Of a stretch of 64,000 nt of DNA, positions 39,731-52,624 are shown piece by piece; the first letter of the stretch is position 1; each line of letters starts with the position of its first letter. The notes under the pieces were generated by a model, which was given only the letters and a program-made list of their open reading frames with translations, made no database searches and was not told the origin of the DNA. This DNA is from Trematomus loennbergii (Eukaryota > Chordata > Actinopteri > Perciformes > Nototheniidae): NCBI GenBank assembly GCA_012861695.1, contig JAAOOA010000483.1:62001-126000 (forward strand), given 5' to 3'. Position numbers and translations under genes: made by a program.

Positions 39731-40044
39731 AGTGGAAAAAGAGGTGGGGAAGGGGAGGAGGAGATTACCTTTAAAGTGTGCTGGCGACATGTATCCCCTC
39801 TTTAAGCGTGACATCTGAGGGTGTTTCACATCTAAGCTATAATTACCTGCGCAAATATGTGGAAAACTGCGAGGCAACACGTATCAGGCCGATCATCTGG
39901 TCCTGTCGGCGGGCAGACGGCAGTCCCACTGTTGCACTAATGACTTAATAGGCCCTTAATGACCAAATAGCCCGCTGCCATCCAGAAGCACTTAGACAAT
40001 TATGTGCCGGCCAGAACACTGCAGGCTGACGGCGAGATGAAGGA

Positions 40045-40730
40045 GAGCAGAAAGCGTACGGACGCAGAGAAAACAGGGGAGTGTGCACTTGACAACTGAG
40101 TAAATCACATTTTTCTTTGCTAAAATCATATTTTGGGAGAAGAAGAAATAATGAAGGCTATGGTGGAGTTTGAGAGCTGACAGGAATTGTTGCAAAGCGG
40201 CAACAAGAAATGTTCCACTTAAACAAAGTGCTTCAATTTGAGCATTTCCTTAACTGGAAAACTTGAGTCAACACAGCTTTCATGATAACTCCCCTCACTT
40301 ACTCAGTTAATCAAGTTGAAAGCGGCGAGTTCAGCTGCTGAATTTCAAAAGAAGTGTAGAAATGTAGAAGTAATGCGTGCATGGAAAGTGGAAAGCCTTT
40401 GTACGGACAAAGAGGAAACAGGGGAGTGTGCACTTGACAACCGAGCAAATTGGGTTTTTTCTTTGCTAAAATCACATTTTGAAAGAAAAAGAAATAGTAT
40501 GGTGGTTGTTGAGAGCTGACAGGAACTGGTATAGAGCTGCAACAAGAAATGTTCCACTTAAAAGAGTGATACAATATGAGCATTTCCTTCACTGGAAAAC
40601 TTGAGTCAACACAGCTTTCATGATAACTTCCTTCACTAACTCAGTTATTTAAGTTAAAAGTGGCGAGTTCAGCAGCTGAAGTTTGAAGAAGTGTAGTAAA
40701 GCATGCAAGGCAAACCGATAATAATGTCTG
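40045..40730 (+). repeat. Tandem duplication, two units of about 340 bp
   Basis: The first unit (about 40045-40388) and second unit (about 40389-40730) share acaggggagtgtgcacttga, caacaagaaatgttccactt and aacttgagtcaacacagctt in order, offset by 339-345 bases. Differences are scattered, so the duplication is not very recent. Confidence 0.9.
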
Positions 40731-41919
40731 GAGAAATCTTCTGGTAACTACTAACTTCACTGTCATCTCCGTGCTGCTTTATAAACCCGCGGCTCTGTCT
40801 GCGCTGAGTGGATCCAACAGGTCACATCCCTCCTCACACGGAGCAGGGCACCTGGGGACCCCGAGGTAATGACTCCACCACATTGTCACCGAGGCAGAGA
40901 GTAAAGCGTGGCGGGTCAGAGTGCTCTTCCATACTTCAGCGCTCACTCTGCCAAATCCTTCCCTCCTTCCCCTCGCCCACATTCTCCCTTTGGTGTCGAA
41001 AATGAGCGTTCCTTTCTGCTGCCGGCCTCAGTGTGGATCCATCTTCACCTCGCATTCATCTTCCTTTCAAATGAGCGGCAGAGCACACGCCTACACACAC
41101 ACACACACACGCACACGCTACTGTTTCTGTATAATTATTTTGTCATCCTAACAGTGGAAAATGCATTAAAGTAAATTGGCTTGTTTTTCCTGAAGGCAGG
41201 TATTCTCACATTATATTTCTCCGATACATATTTGCTCATCCCAACAGGAGAAAGCTGGAGGTTGTTTTCTGAGGGAAGGGCAGGTAGTTTCCAGGCCGGC
41301 TGAGGTTAATCTCAGGTTGTCTGGGCCAGAGGCTGATTGATCACAGACAGGAATGTGACGGACTGATTTCCTCAGAGACCCACTCGGCCCCTCAAGAATG
41401 CTGTTGTCCTTTGGGACGTCGTTGTTTTATAACCTTTGTTGAACCAGGTTAGCCCCCGCTAAAACCAATGATCATTGTGTATATCTGCGGTCTGATGTGT
41501 GCGCTGCTTAAGTTTGTGCTTCTCTCTACATGCTATCAATCTTAATCACATTCTTCACTGATGTGTTTTTTCAAATTTCGACTTTTAGATAAGCAGCACA
41601 ATTTATATATTTTTTTTGCATTCTTTGTATCAGGTTTGAAGACACTATCATTTAAGGTGGAAATGCTGGCTTTTACATTTGTCTATCTATTATAGAATGA
41701 TTCCAAAACAATCCTGAAATCAAATAACAATGTCACTGCCCTCTAGAAAGACACATAGAGTCTACGCGTTTTCTTATCTGAGACCCGTATTGATAAGATA
41801 AGATGACCCTTTGACAATTCATGTTTCCACTCTGTTATTGTATACACACATGCATTCCTATACAGATTAGGTCTGAACACAGATATGCACAAACACATGC
41901 ATTTTTTGGAGAGGCTGCC
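40731..41919 (+). other. TIKI intron 2, no feature recognised
   Basis: Contains a short CA run at 41093-41110. No exon or known repeat was recognised. Confidence 0.5.
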
Positions 41920-41929
41920 AGGTTTCGCA

Positions 41930-42052
41930 AGGGAGAAGTTAGGGGTTTCGTGCCTTGCTCAAGGGCTAGGGTTGAGCCCAGGACTCATACACTCCATAGT
42001 TTTGGTCCGATCGGGACTTGAACCGGCGACCATTTTATTACCAAGCTAGGTT
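41930..42052 (-). repeat. tRNA-derived SINE fragment (V-SINE-like)
   Basis: On the minus strand, ggtcgccGGTTCAAGTCCcg contains a polymerase III B-box word. It is followed by ccttgagcaaggcacgaaac and ccctaacttctccc, the central text typical of fish SINEs. The A-box side is too degraded to place. Confidence 0.6.
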
Positions 42053-42498
42053 TCAAGATTCAAAGATTCAAAGGCTTTATTGTCGTAGCTGTAGTGTAAA
42101 AATGGCAATGAAAATGTTAAATCCGAAGCTCCTCCAAGATTGCAATATAGGACATAAAGGTCCCTGCAGACTGAGCTAATCCTTCCAAATCATCACTGCA
42201 AAAATAAAAGCTTTTTTTGATATTTACCAATGTTATGAATAAGATTTGGTAAGGCTCAGGCACAAAAAACAACTTGGTACAGGTTAATGCAAGATTATTT
42301 CTTTACATTTAAGTGACGTTTTGCCGCCTGAGACCCGTTGTGGTGAATCAGAATCGCCTAATCAGTGTTGGTGAACATGGAAAAAATATTTGCCAGAACA
42401 CCATGGCATGCAACTTTCCATGTCGGGCACTTGGTGGTCGGAGATGAACTCCGCGTCCATGCCTGCCTGTGACATCAGCCACACATACAGTACTACCA

Positions 42499-42504
<6 letters not shown>

Positions 42505-42530
<26 letters not shown>
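42505..42530 (+). repeat. (CA)n microsatellite
   Basis: Short pure CA run. Confidence 0.95.
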
Positions 42531-43309
42531 TGGTGCTCATAAATAGGTGCCAATAGGGAACAACTGTGTGTGTTGTGAGCCTGGCTTGTTGGGGATTAGT
42601 CAGTATTAGCAGAGTCCTCTCGCTGAACCTGGTTTTAATGTGACCCATGCGTCTTCTCTACCTCGTCCTTATTATACTCAACCCAGTGGAGCACTTCAGC
42701 TCTGCTTACACCTCTCACCTTTCCATGCCCCCCCCCCCCTCCCCTCTCCAAACACCTTCATGCATGCTCATTTTCACTTTCACACCAGTTACAGTACTTG
42801 CAGGTCAAATAATCATGTTTTGCTTTTTATGTTTATTTATCCGACTTGCAGGATTTTTGGTTAATACCGTGTCACAATTCATTGGTTAAAAATACTTTGA
42901 TTGTACAATATAACCACACAAAACATTTGGATTGGGGTCATACATAGGTTATTCATGATCAAACAATCAGCCTCTGAGTAGCACTCTTTGTTCTGTGTCA
43001 AGATTGTTTCAATTTAACTCTGCAAATGTTAGAAGGGAGAGCTGAGAAGAAACAGTAATAAGCATAGACAGTTTTTTTAAGCCATGGTCTGCTATACTGT
43101 ATTCGTATATTATCGGTATTCCCAGCAATCATAAAGGCTTCAGCCACTGACATAATAAGCTCAGAGTAACATTGAATAAAGCTCTCTGCAAGGCTCCAGT
43201 GTGAAACACATGAGCCTGAGTTACATTACACGTTGTCTGTCAGGAAATAGTGAATAGTCGTATTGGCCTTGTAAACTTAAATGATTACATGCTTGTTCAG
43301 AAATTTGGC
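42531..43309 (+). other. TIKI intron 2, no feature recognised
   Basis: Contains a C-run at 42728-42739. No exon was seen. Confidence 0.5.
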
Positions 43310-43924
43310 CAGTGGTGAAAGAAGTGCTCAGAAATGTTACTTAGTAGGAGGAAAACTGCAGTGTAACATTTCCCTGCATTGAAAAATGCTACTCAACTGA
43401 TAAGTAGTGTCTATATTATATTGTGTATATTTGTACCAGCCATGTAGTGTATTCTATTTCTATTCTTCTGTTGATACCCACATATACGGTTCTTACTGTA
43501 TTAACTTTAACTATCTTACATCTTTTATATGTGTATTATTATATTATACTGCACATTACACTGCACTACGGGGACATTTCGTTGTATCAGTACTTTTACT
43601 TTATTCTAATATAATCTAATCTAAAAGTACCAAAAATGTTAGCATCAAAATATTGCATTCATGCTTAAATTACTTGAATGAGGCTGTCAGTACTATAGTT
43701 TCTGTATATAATGCTGGTCCTATTGTGTCTTAAACTGCAATTAAACGTCATTATTTTTCAATTTGATATCATTATCAGAATCTCCAAATAGTAGTAGGAG
43801 TACTAACTGGTAGTAGTGGAGTAAAATCAGTACATTTCCCTTAGAAATGTATTGGATTAGTCAATTAAAAGTACAGGTCCTTTAAAAAAGTACTTGAAAT
43901 GTACTTAGTTATTTCCCAACACTG
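43310..43924. mobile_element. hAT-type element, family E, degraded
   Basis: It starts cagtggtgaaagaagtgctc and ends acttagttatttcccaacactg-type sequence, like the copies at 29780 and 33500. A foreign segment around 43420-43620 ends in gcactacggggacatttcgt, a common retroelement tail. No matching 8-bp flanks were found. Confidence 0.65.
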
Positions 43925-44569
43925 AATATACAGTATCTTAACATACCTCCAATCCAAAGCCTGCTCTTTTGCTTACACTAACAGTATGGGAATGACCCTG
44001 AAGCTCAACTCCCAATGTAAAGACTCCAGTTAAAACAAGGCTCCACTTTAACAAACACACACACCTCTCATCTACCTCTCAGTGTAAGGAAGCAGACAGA
44101 CAAGCAGCAGGCAGCCAAGAGAGAAGGAAAGACAGCAGGTAGAGAGACAGGCGTCAGGAGACAGGCTCCAGTGCCATTAACAAGCCTTCAGCCACAGATG
44201 TTCTGCTTCCACCACAAACACTTTTGCAGGGATAGATTACTGCACAGATAAGTAAAACCTCACAGGTCAAACTGAGCTGAGTCACCAAGTTGGAACATTT
44301 TACCGTCTGAATAAACTCTCTCGCTGTTGACCTGTTCTCAGTCACAACTCTTCGTAAACAAGCCTCCCTGTTACACAGAAGAAAAAAAAAAGGATAATTT
44401 AGTTGAGTGAATGGATAGAGTGGTGCAGGAATGAGTCCTAAAATCTGGAATTAAGTCAGCATTTTAGCACTTCTGGTTGCCTGATCTCACATTAAATGGA
44501 TTTTGTTTAGAGGCCTGAAATCTAAATCTGTCTAAACCTCATATGTGTCATGAAATACAGTGGTTGCTA
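43925..44569 (+). other. TIKI intron 2, no feature recognised
   Basis: Neither an exon nor a known repeat was recognised. Confidence 0.45.
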
Positions 44570-44740
44570 AAAGTAGCTAAATGAAGCTACCAAACTTCAT
44601 CACGCCAAATATTAGCCACCTCTAGCTTAGCGGTGGTGATATGAAACCATTTGACCCTGATGAAGTTTGTTTATAGCCTTACATTAGCGTTTTGCGATTG
44701 CATTTATGCTTCAAAAATAACATTTGTGTTAATATGTAGT
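44570..44740 (+). repeat. Dispersed repeat also present at window end
   Basis: Text such as acttcatcacgcc, ctagcttagcggtggtgat and tgtttatagcctta is shared, with differences, with 63890-64000. I do not know the family. Confidence 0.6.
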
Positions 44741-44751
44741 GATTAATCCAA

Positions 44752-45138
44752 TTAAAGGTGGGGTAGTAATTTTGGAGCAACCAGCTCGAGTGCGCTAGAA
44801 TTAGAAAATACACAACCAGAGAAAATCTGCCACTTCCTTATAGAGCCCCTCCTCCAACAAACACTAACGCGCACATGACCAATGAGGGCACGAGATAAGT
44901 TGTGCACAGATGGAAGGCTGACAGGCAGGTAGGCCATCCAGTTATTTTAGCCGGGCCGGCTAAAATGATTGGTCGTACTTTTTACAGTACTACGGCTTCC
45001 ACAGATGACATTTTGTTATGGATTTTTTGTCAAAGCACTTAAGATATTCATTGCTATCGGGATGTTAAGAGCATTCCATGGAATATAACAAAAAGTGTAT
45101 CTCGAGCCGGTTTCTCAAACTTACCTACCCACCTTTAA
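44752..45138 (+). mobile_element. TTAA MITE, family D
   Basis: TTAA at 44752-44755 and 45135-45138 bounds ends aggtggggtagtaa and ttacctacccacct. The body matches 29880-30257. Confidence 0.88.
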
Positions 45139-48088
45139 CAAAAGATGCAAGTATCATAGATGCTTGTTTGCATCTTGGACCTTATTTTCAGCAGTATGTC
45201 TAAATCCATTGTGAAAATCCCATTGCTTTTTTTTTGAGGGAACCAGTTAGAGGATTTCAACTTCAGGGTTTGTCCAACAAATACGTCATCCCTGCACTCC
45301 TCTATTAGACTGTCTTCATAAACTCAGATGCACTTGGCTGCTTTTCAAACATCATACCAGGATAATGTGGAGTAGTGTTGTTCGAAAACTGATCCCAAAG
45401 CAGCAGCTGACCCCATGGTAGTCAAACTCTCCAATCCGTGGTCAAGTTGTTTTACCTCAGCGTGCCCTCGGGGTTTCTAACATGTGTGCATTCAGGCCTC
45501 TGTTCACCTTTCAAATGAGGGCTCCCAAAACGTTCTCTGAGCCGGACTGACTGAGGGAGCCGGTTGCCCTTGTCTTTGCCCTCTAGACGACCCCATCTTT
45601 TTGGCTGAAGCCCCAGTAGCCCCCCCGCTATCCCCCCCTCTGAACTGCTGTTGAACATGACTTTTTCACTTCCTTGAAACCACACAGGCCTGAGTCAATT
45701 AGTTTCTGAAAATGTGGTCTTAACAAGATAAGCGCTTTAACAAATACGGATGGATGGAGATTATTTCTACTTTTTTTTCGCACTGAAATGAGTTCACTAT
45801 GTCAGGCCGGTGACGAAGAGTCCACCTATGAAATGTCCAAATACTTAATAAATGAAGTCTCTGGCACTCTTTGTGAAAACGACTATCCATCTGCCACGTA
45901 AAAGGGATAAAGCGTTATGTAAAATTGGCTGCCCTGCTTTTGACATGTGACCCGGTCAATCCTTACCACGAGAGAAAGGACCGAAAGAAAAAAGAAACAT
46001 AAAAAGGGATTATGGGAAGGACAAGAGGGGGAATCAGGGAGCAAAGAGAAGCAGAATAACCCCAAGGCAAAATGAGAAAAAGGAGAGGAAACAAAAGTCC
46101 TTCAATTTGGTTCTGAGAGCAACAATAACAGAGGAAACCTTCCACTTTCTGCACTCAACAGCTTCCTTCCTGCCAATATAAAAAAAGACAACATTAAAAG
46201 ATGCTGCTCTGAGGTTTCTCTCTCTTCTCCTCAGTTGGTTTTGAGTTTGTTCTCTCTTTTAACACGCTCAATTTCACCTGTCATTCACCGGCGAAGTTTT
46301 TCCAAAACAGCTCTTCTACCTTTTCCCAAGGCATGCGCTCTCTTGGCGTCCACTGGAACAGTTTAAATATAATATCCAACATATGGCAGAGTTTATGGAA
46401 CGCAAATGAGATGAGAAATCAAATTTACTTAGAGAGTCGTAGTGGGACCGAGGTCTCTGAGGGGTGCCGTTGTTTAGAGAATGATGGACAGCTGTAATTA
46501 CACCCACAAACTGAGTGGGAGAGCAGGAGATAGATGGGATGGAATAAGTGAGGCAGCCAGGAGGAGAGGGAGCATGGTGGAGGAACGAGGGGTGAGATGG
46601 GGGAGATGTTTGAAAAGCGAGGCTCTCACTGGGTGGCTCTTTTTTTTTCTGCTCGGTTCTCTCTTGTGGTTGTGCATCATGTGACACTGTGTAATTGGCC
46701 TGTGGTCACACCAGAGTTGTGCAAACAGATTAGCAGGAAAACATGTCAGCCTGCGGAGGTGAATGTGTGTGTTGTGTGGATCACAGATGTGGGACTGTGT
46801 GGGAAAAGGTTTGATGGAGTAAAACCTTTATTAATGCTGAACAGGTGGGGCGTTGACTTTGTCGCAGACTAATCATTGTCGTGGTCGTGCTGGGAACGTC
46901 TACAGCTCAAGGCTTTATGCACGGTGGGATGTGCAAATTGAATATATTCATTCATAAAGTGATATTCAACGTTTCATTTGCATTCGCTACATTTAATTAT
47001 GTTTATACTCCAGAGGTTCAGCGTGGTATTAGGACACTTTAAGATAGGCATTTTGGTTTCTACAATAAAGTCTAGCTATCAGGTCTGATCAACCTGGTTT
47101 TCCTAAACCTCTCAAAGCACACCAATATACGCCTTTCTTGTATCATAACTGTATTAATAAGCACAAGTTTCTCATTTACTTTTAGCAACAGTGGGGAAAT
47201 GGGGGTAAAACATGGATGATTAAAGTCAACTGGAAACAGTGTTGGTGGCAGGGCACAGCTCAATAATAGGTTGCTCCGTGGTGCATGAAGCTTAAATGAC
47301 ATGACTCTCCAGAACAAAATATACCCAGATCATGCGCGATCTTCCCGTGTTCTTCTGCATCCATTTGGGCCCATAGAGCATGCCAACTTTCTTGGAGCTT
47401 GGGGTAACAGCTAGCCAAAAAGTTACACACCAGTGCCTCTATACATCACTATTAACACAGCACATTTCCTTTTTTTAGAATGAACAAAAGCAAAGTGTAA
47501 AAAAGAAAATGAGTTGTTCTACATCAGGCTTAATTTTTGGCTGTGAGAAGTGACTTCCTGGAGTCTTGCCAACGCTGCTGGGTAGCCAGGCATTAGAAAA
47601 TAAACCAAATATCATGAAATGACTGAGCCTCAGAGATGCTGGCCCTGAGATTCCCATGAGAAACCTTTGAGGTATTCAGAGAGGAGAAAGAAAGTGTCCA
47701 TTAGTGTTCGAGTAGCTAAAGTTGACTCTGGGAACAGACAGATATGTGAGTTTAACTTGGCAGAAGGAGTCGGTGTGTAAGCAGACACAGTTATTGGTTT
47801 CTGATGCCCCTGTCAGCTCTGTGCCAAACACACAGCCTTCGGGTAGTTACAGCAACCCAGAATATACCACCCAATGTGGATCGTGTTTTCCCCTAGAATA
47901 CTCCAACGCAACATGTCAGTCTTTTACTAGCAGGTGTCTTGTTGAGGCCACTTGTTACTTTCTAGCACATGGTATACTTTTTTAGTATTTTTCTGGTTTT
48001 ACTGGTACAACTTTATAATTACATTTAAAAAAAATGCTTGGATCATTCCTTATACCATCTTCAAACACATTTTTGGATTCAGTGTGAC

Positions 48089-48112
48089 TAACCCTAACCC
48101 TAACCCTAACTA
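48089..48112 (+). repeat. Short telomere-like (TAACCC)n
   Basis: About 3.5 copies of TAACCC. A shorter one lies at 61076-61088. Confidence 0.9.
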
Positions 48113-48993
48113 ACGCTTTAAGGGTAATCATTATCTCTGACATCCCTTAATTACATTTGTACCAAATCCGCTTAGAAATCAAAGAAAAAAAGATGTTCCC
48201 TTAAACTCCAGGTCTTGCCTAAAAATCATCATGTTTTTATTTTCAGTGTCAAATTCATATAGTAATACATGTCTCAATATCCATTTCTACATTGCAAACA
48301 GAAACAGCTGATGGCTTGTTCAGCATAATTATAAAGATGACAACTTGTCGAAATGGAAACATGGCAACATTACGGTAGACAGCGCATAGTAAAGGTGCAC
48401 TTCTGTGTTTAGTGTCTCGATTAAAGATATTTTTTAGGTCTTATGAATCATGTGTGGTCCCAATTGAGATAGCATATAACTTTTTAAGAGGGTACTTTCC
48501 ACTTGTTTCTTTGGCTATATCTTCTTAGTCCATGGTGGAATTTGGTGTTGCTAAGCACGTCATCCATCTCTGTTTCTCTAGACTCTATTGTGATGGAGAG
48601 AGCTTCAGTGGTTGAAGAGCTCCTCAGAGATGTTTCCCTGCCACTTGCTCTAACGGATGTGCCCTTTATGTCATGCTGCAACTTTAAAGCATCTGATAAT
48701 GTGAAAAATATGGGACTGCACGCTGCGTGATCCAAGCAATGTTCTGGATCGGCACGGACAAATCCCATGTTTTTGATAGATTTCTCTGCTGTTGACTCTC
48801 TCAGGTAGTAGTGTCAGCGCCTGGGGCGGCCGACAGAAGCCTGACAGACAGACGGTGCAGGCGTGCGTGCCATTGTTGACAGCCAAAAGCTAGATCTTTG
48901 GGAAAAGCTCACAGAGAGCGAGTGAGTACTGGAATGGAAACACAAGTCTATTTTATCGGCTTGCCAAAATGCAAAAGGGGAGACGCAGAGAAA

Positions 48994-49002
<9 letters not shown>

Positions 49003-49025
<23 letters not shown>
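49003..49025 (+). repeat. (GA)n microsatellite
   Basis: Pure GA run. Confidence 0.95.
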
Positions 49026-49026
<1 letters not shown>

Positions 49027-49896
49027 GCCGGGCTCCCTCAAAGCCTCCGCAGTCAGCTCTGATGACGGCCAACCCAAGCAACTGAGAGCAGTGCGAATGG
49101 GTTTTTAATGCCTGCTAACAGCCGGGGTATTTAGTGGGATGAGGGGATGGATGGAGGGAGGATGAGAGTGATGACAATGTTTGGACACGAGGTTCCAGCT
49201 GACCACCATTGCAACTTTTCTGCCCTCAAGAAACTTCACGGCTGTGTTTCACGCCGCTAGCGATCACAGTTTTTTATATCTGTGGTGTTTTCTCTGACTT
49301 CAATCTCATTTATCTTGGTCGTGCCTGAGTGTTTTTCTTTCAGTCTTGTTATTTTGCCTCTCAATTATGTGGAAATCACAGGCATAATTGCCTTTCTTGC
49401 TCTACCTCTATAGATGAATGTCCAGCTGGCTCCTGATTATACACTCACTCAAATTGGATTTATATGCTGTTGAGAAATGCTGTCCAACACAAGTAAAACA
49501 CAAAGTCCAATATACTAACAATAACAATCCTGACAAATGTGCCCCCTATTGTGGCCACGGTCAGAAGGCTTGTCTTGGAATCTGTATTATAGTTTGGTCA
49601 TGGCCTTGACAAAGCTGATCACGACTGCAATGCTGATTTACATTTTCCTACAGCTGCGTCAAGACAAAGGGCGTCCAGCACAATAGCTCTGGCAGAAACC
49701 TCATGCGCCTGTAAATGTGTGTGCACGTTAAAGGAAGGCGTAGGAGTGAAATGATCACAAAATTGCTTTCATTATGTAGTATTTTGACCAGTTCAGGGGA
49801 ATTCAGTACATATGATATGACTGCATTTTGTGAACTTCAGCGATTTAAGAGACTAATGGGAATCGTGTGTGGTGTGTTTCTGTTACTTTCTCCCCA

Positions 49897-50306
49897 TTAA
49901 AGGGGCCCTATTATGCTCGTTTTCAGGTTCACAGCTGGATTTGGTGTCTCTACTGTGACATGTCTCCGTGCTTTAATGTTCAAAAAGCTCTTTATTTTTC
50001 TCATACTGCCTGTGCTGCAGCACCTCTTTTCACCCTCTGTCTGAAACCAGAGCCCAGTCTGTTGTGATTGGTCAACCGCTTAGAGATGTCCGCCCTTAGC
50101 CTATCACGTACAATGAGCTAGCCAATAGAAGCACGAGTGATACATAGTGATTTCATTATGTTACAGAAGTAAACAGGGGGTGTGTCGGAGAGAAACTCCC
50201 TCTGGAGAGAACTTAAGCCCTTGCAGACCATATACATGCACAACATCCTATATAACACACTACAGGAAAATGTAAAAGCCCATAAAAGCATAATAGGCCT
50301 CTTTAA
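49897..50306 (+). mobile_element. Complete TTAA MITE, family B
   Basis: TTAA at 49897-49900 and 50303-50306 bounds inverted ends aggggccctattatgct and agcataataggcctct (410 bp). Partial copies are at 850-1296, 5193-5540 and 24325-24430. It is non-coding. Confidence 0.88.
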
Positions 50307-52592
50307 GCTTTTTAGAGTAAGTATCCAGTCGCTGAGTCTACCTGCCAGCAACATTTATTGTATTTATAAGAAGACATGACCTTTGACGTTCACTAATAGG
50401 CTTTTCGTAATAAAAAAGGTCTATACAATAACTACAGTACATATTAGTGTGTTGTGTCTCGCATTACACTTAATGGATTAGTTTTGCTGCATTGCAAAGG
50501 AAGCAAGTGAAGCCAAATAAAGAAAAGATACTTGCATGTCCAAAAGGTTTCAATAATAAGTACTCACGCTTTGACTCAACAACAAAGGATTTTGGTGTCA
50601 TCAAAAACAAATAGCTATGAAGTGTATCAGTCCAGATGTACAAGAGAAAAACCAGTGAGAGCCAGAATCCATTTCCACCATGTTTTTTTATCAGAAGAGG
50701 AACACTGATGTAAGAAACGGGTCAGATCATTTAATCCATATAAACGTCACTATCTTACCTCCAGCCGGCTGCTGTTTACACAAAACCCCCCCGACTCAAA
50801 CAAAAGCTGGAAGGCTCAGTCGAAACTATGGGAAGAGAAGATGAGAATGATGAGGATAGGAGAGAAAGTAAAAAAAAATTACTGTAGGTGTTGAAAGAAA
50901 AGTAAGAAAACAAACTGAGAAATTTAAAAGCGATTTTTCATTTTGAGGTCATGTTTTTTCAAAATCTTCTTTTCACTCCCTGCTGATTTTCTCCAATGTT
51001 TGACAGTTTCTGTTGAATTGACTTCACTTGAGTAAACTTGTTTTGCGTGTACAGTTTATCTTTCAAATGCTTTTTCCTATTATTGTTTTAAAGTATTTTC
51101 TTTGGCAACACCCTCAGCTCTCCTCATACTGTTGTTTTGGTCTTAGTTGAGTAGGATTACTTTGATTTAATATGTTGATTAGTGATTCTTTTAACATAGT
51201 ATTTGACTTACTTCCAAGAAACTATGAGCACATATTTGGTAAAAAACAATATGAAAAGTTGTGCTTTTGTATGATTCCTTGTGGCATCTCTGATTACAAA
51301 ATCTGTTGATTAAATATTGTTTATCGACAGAATCGTGTGTGTGATTCTATTTTCCTTTAGTCAAGGACATATTTACTTTGTCTGTTTCTTGTCAACGGTA
51401 GGGAGTAACATCTGATATTTACTAGAGCAGTCACTCCGCTGACTGATATGAACCAACCCATAAGCTTGGCAAGAAGAAGATGAGCTTCTTATGATGAAAT
51501 GTGGCCTTTAGGCTGCTCCTCATCACCCCTTACAACTACAGACTATTTTGTAAAACCATCGGCAAGTTCTTCTCTGACGGAAAAAGAACAAATTCAGAAA
51601 GTGTCTGGTTTAAGTCTGCAAAATGTTCAAGGAATTCGATCCGTCTTCACTCGGGCTAGCCTAACATGGTGTGGACTGTGGGGACGGGAGTTTTTTGGTT
51701 AGGAAAGCGCCAAGTATTGGAGAAATCTTTGGCATATCTGTTGAAATGGTGGAAGTCCCCTTCACTTTGAGGATTGTTTTCACAAAAAAACAAAGAAGCT
51801 TTTCTTGGATTAGTTGCAGTTGTCGATGCATTGTGGATGAAATCATTGTGAAGGATGTCTGGTTTGGTTTCAGCTTTACGGGGGCAGCGCTGCCCACCCA
51901 GGAGGACCTGCTGATCTGGCTCTTGTAAAAAGCAACTCATTCCACTTTCTCTCCCGGAGAAACACAAATAAATTCCTTTTAATCAGACGTGGGTTCTTCA
52001 GGGGCTCGTTCGGAGGAATGTAATTGAAACTAAAGGTAAAGTTATTCATAAGGTAAAAGTGCTTCGGTAAGCATGATTTCTCTCTCCCACAGCTGGCTTT
52101 TGATATACCCAGAGGGTGATCTCGTAGCCGTTTAGATGAAGACGCGATTATTAGAGGCGGCGTGGAGGTGGCCTTTGAATGGGAAAACGAGAGACATTTC
52201 AACAAATGATCAAAAAACAAACTCTCCTATATCATGAGCGGGCCTTGGCTCTCACTTCCTGTCTGTCTTCCCTGCTTCTTGTTCGCTGCTCTCAGGAATG
52301 CTGAGGGGGGAAAAGGTCTTGAGTTCAGCTCCTCTGAAAGGGGATCCAAACCGCGTGCTAACGAGAATGCCAAGCCTAACAGGGCCTGACAGCTCATCGC
52401 ACTGAGAACCGCTGTGTGTCAATGTGTGTGTGTGTGTTTTGGTGTCGGAGCGTGCCAAATATCTGTGTGCATTTATTATGAGAAGGCAAACATCCCTGGT
52501 GAAGCTTAATAACTCACTTATTTTTTCACACACATGCATGCAGGAATGCACCCCACATAAACACACGTGACAATCAGTGTTACATTGCATGC

Positions 52593-52624
<32 letters not shown>

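Larger units (their letters stand above)
37165..40044 (+). other. TIKI intron 2, dispersed repeats
   Basis: Holds a GT tract (37905-38035). At 38460-38700 there is text of the type agaaactgtttaagtggcg and ggactggagcctcctgcca, which I know from dispersed fish repeats. No exon was seen. Confidence 0.5.
45139..49896 (+). other. TIKI intron 2, no gene recognised
   Basis: Mixed sequence with a GA run at 49003-49025 and three telomere-like units at 48089-48112. The open frames at 48484-48768 and 46316-46687 show no domain I can name. Confidence 0.5.

Noticed and set aside
48089..48112. Telomere-like TAACCC repeats as a sign of a chromosome end or fusion
   Set aside because: There are only three to four units. 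Such short runs are common inside vertebrate chromosomes.
48484..48768. Minus-strand 94-codon open frame with a fairly polar composition
   Set aside because: No domain, no splice context and no conserved words recognised.
51499..51967. Overlapping open frames on both strands
   Set aside because: There are no recognisable motifs, and overlap on both strands suggests chance.
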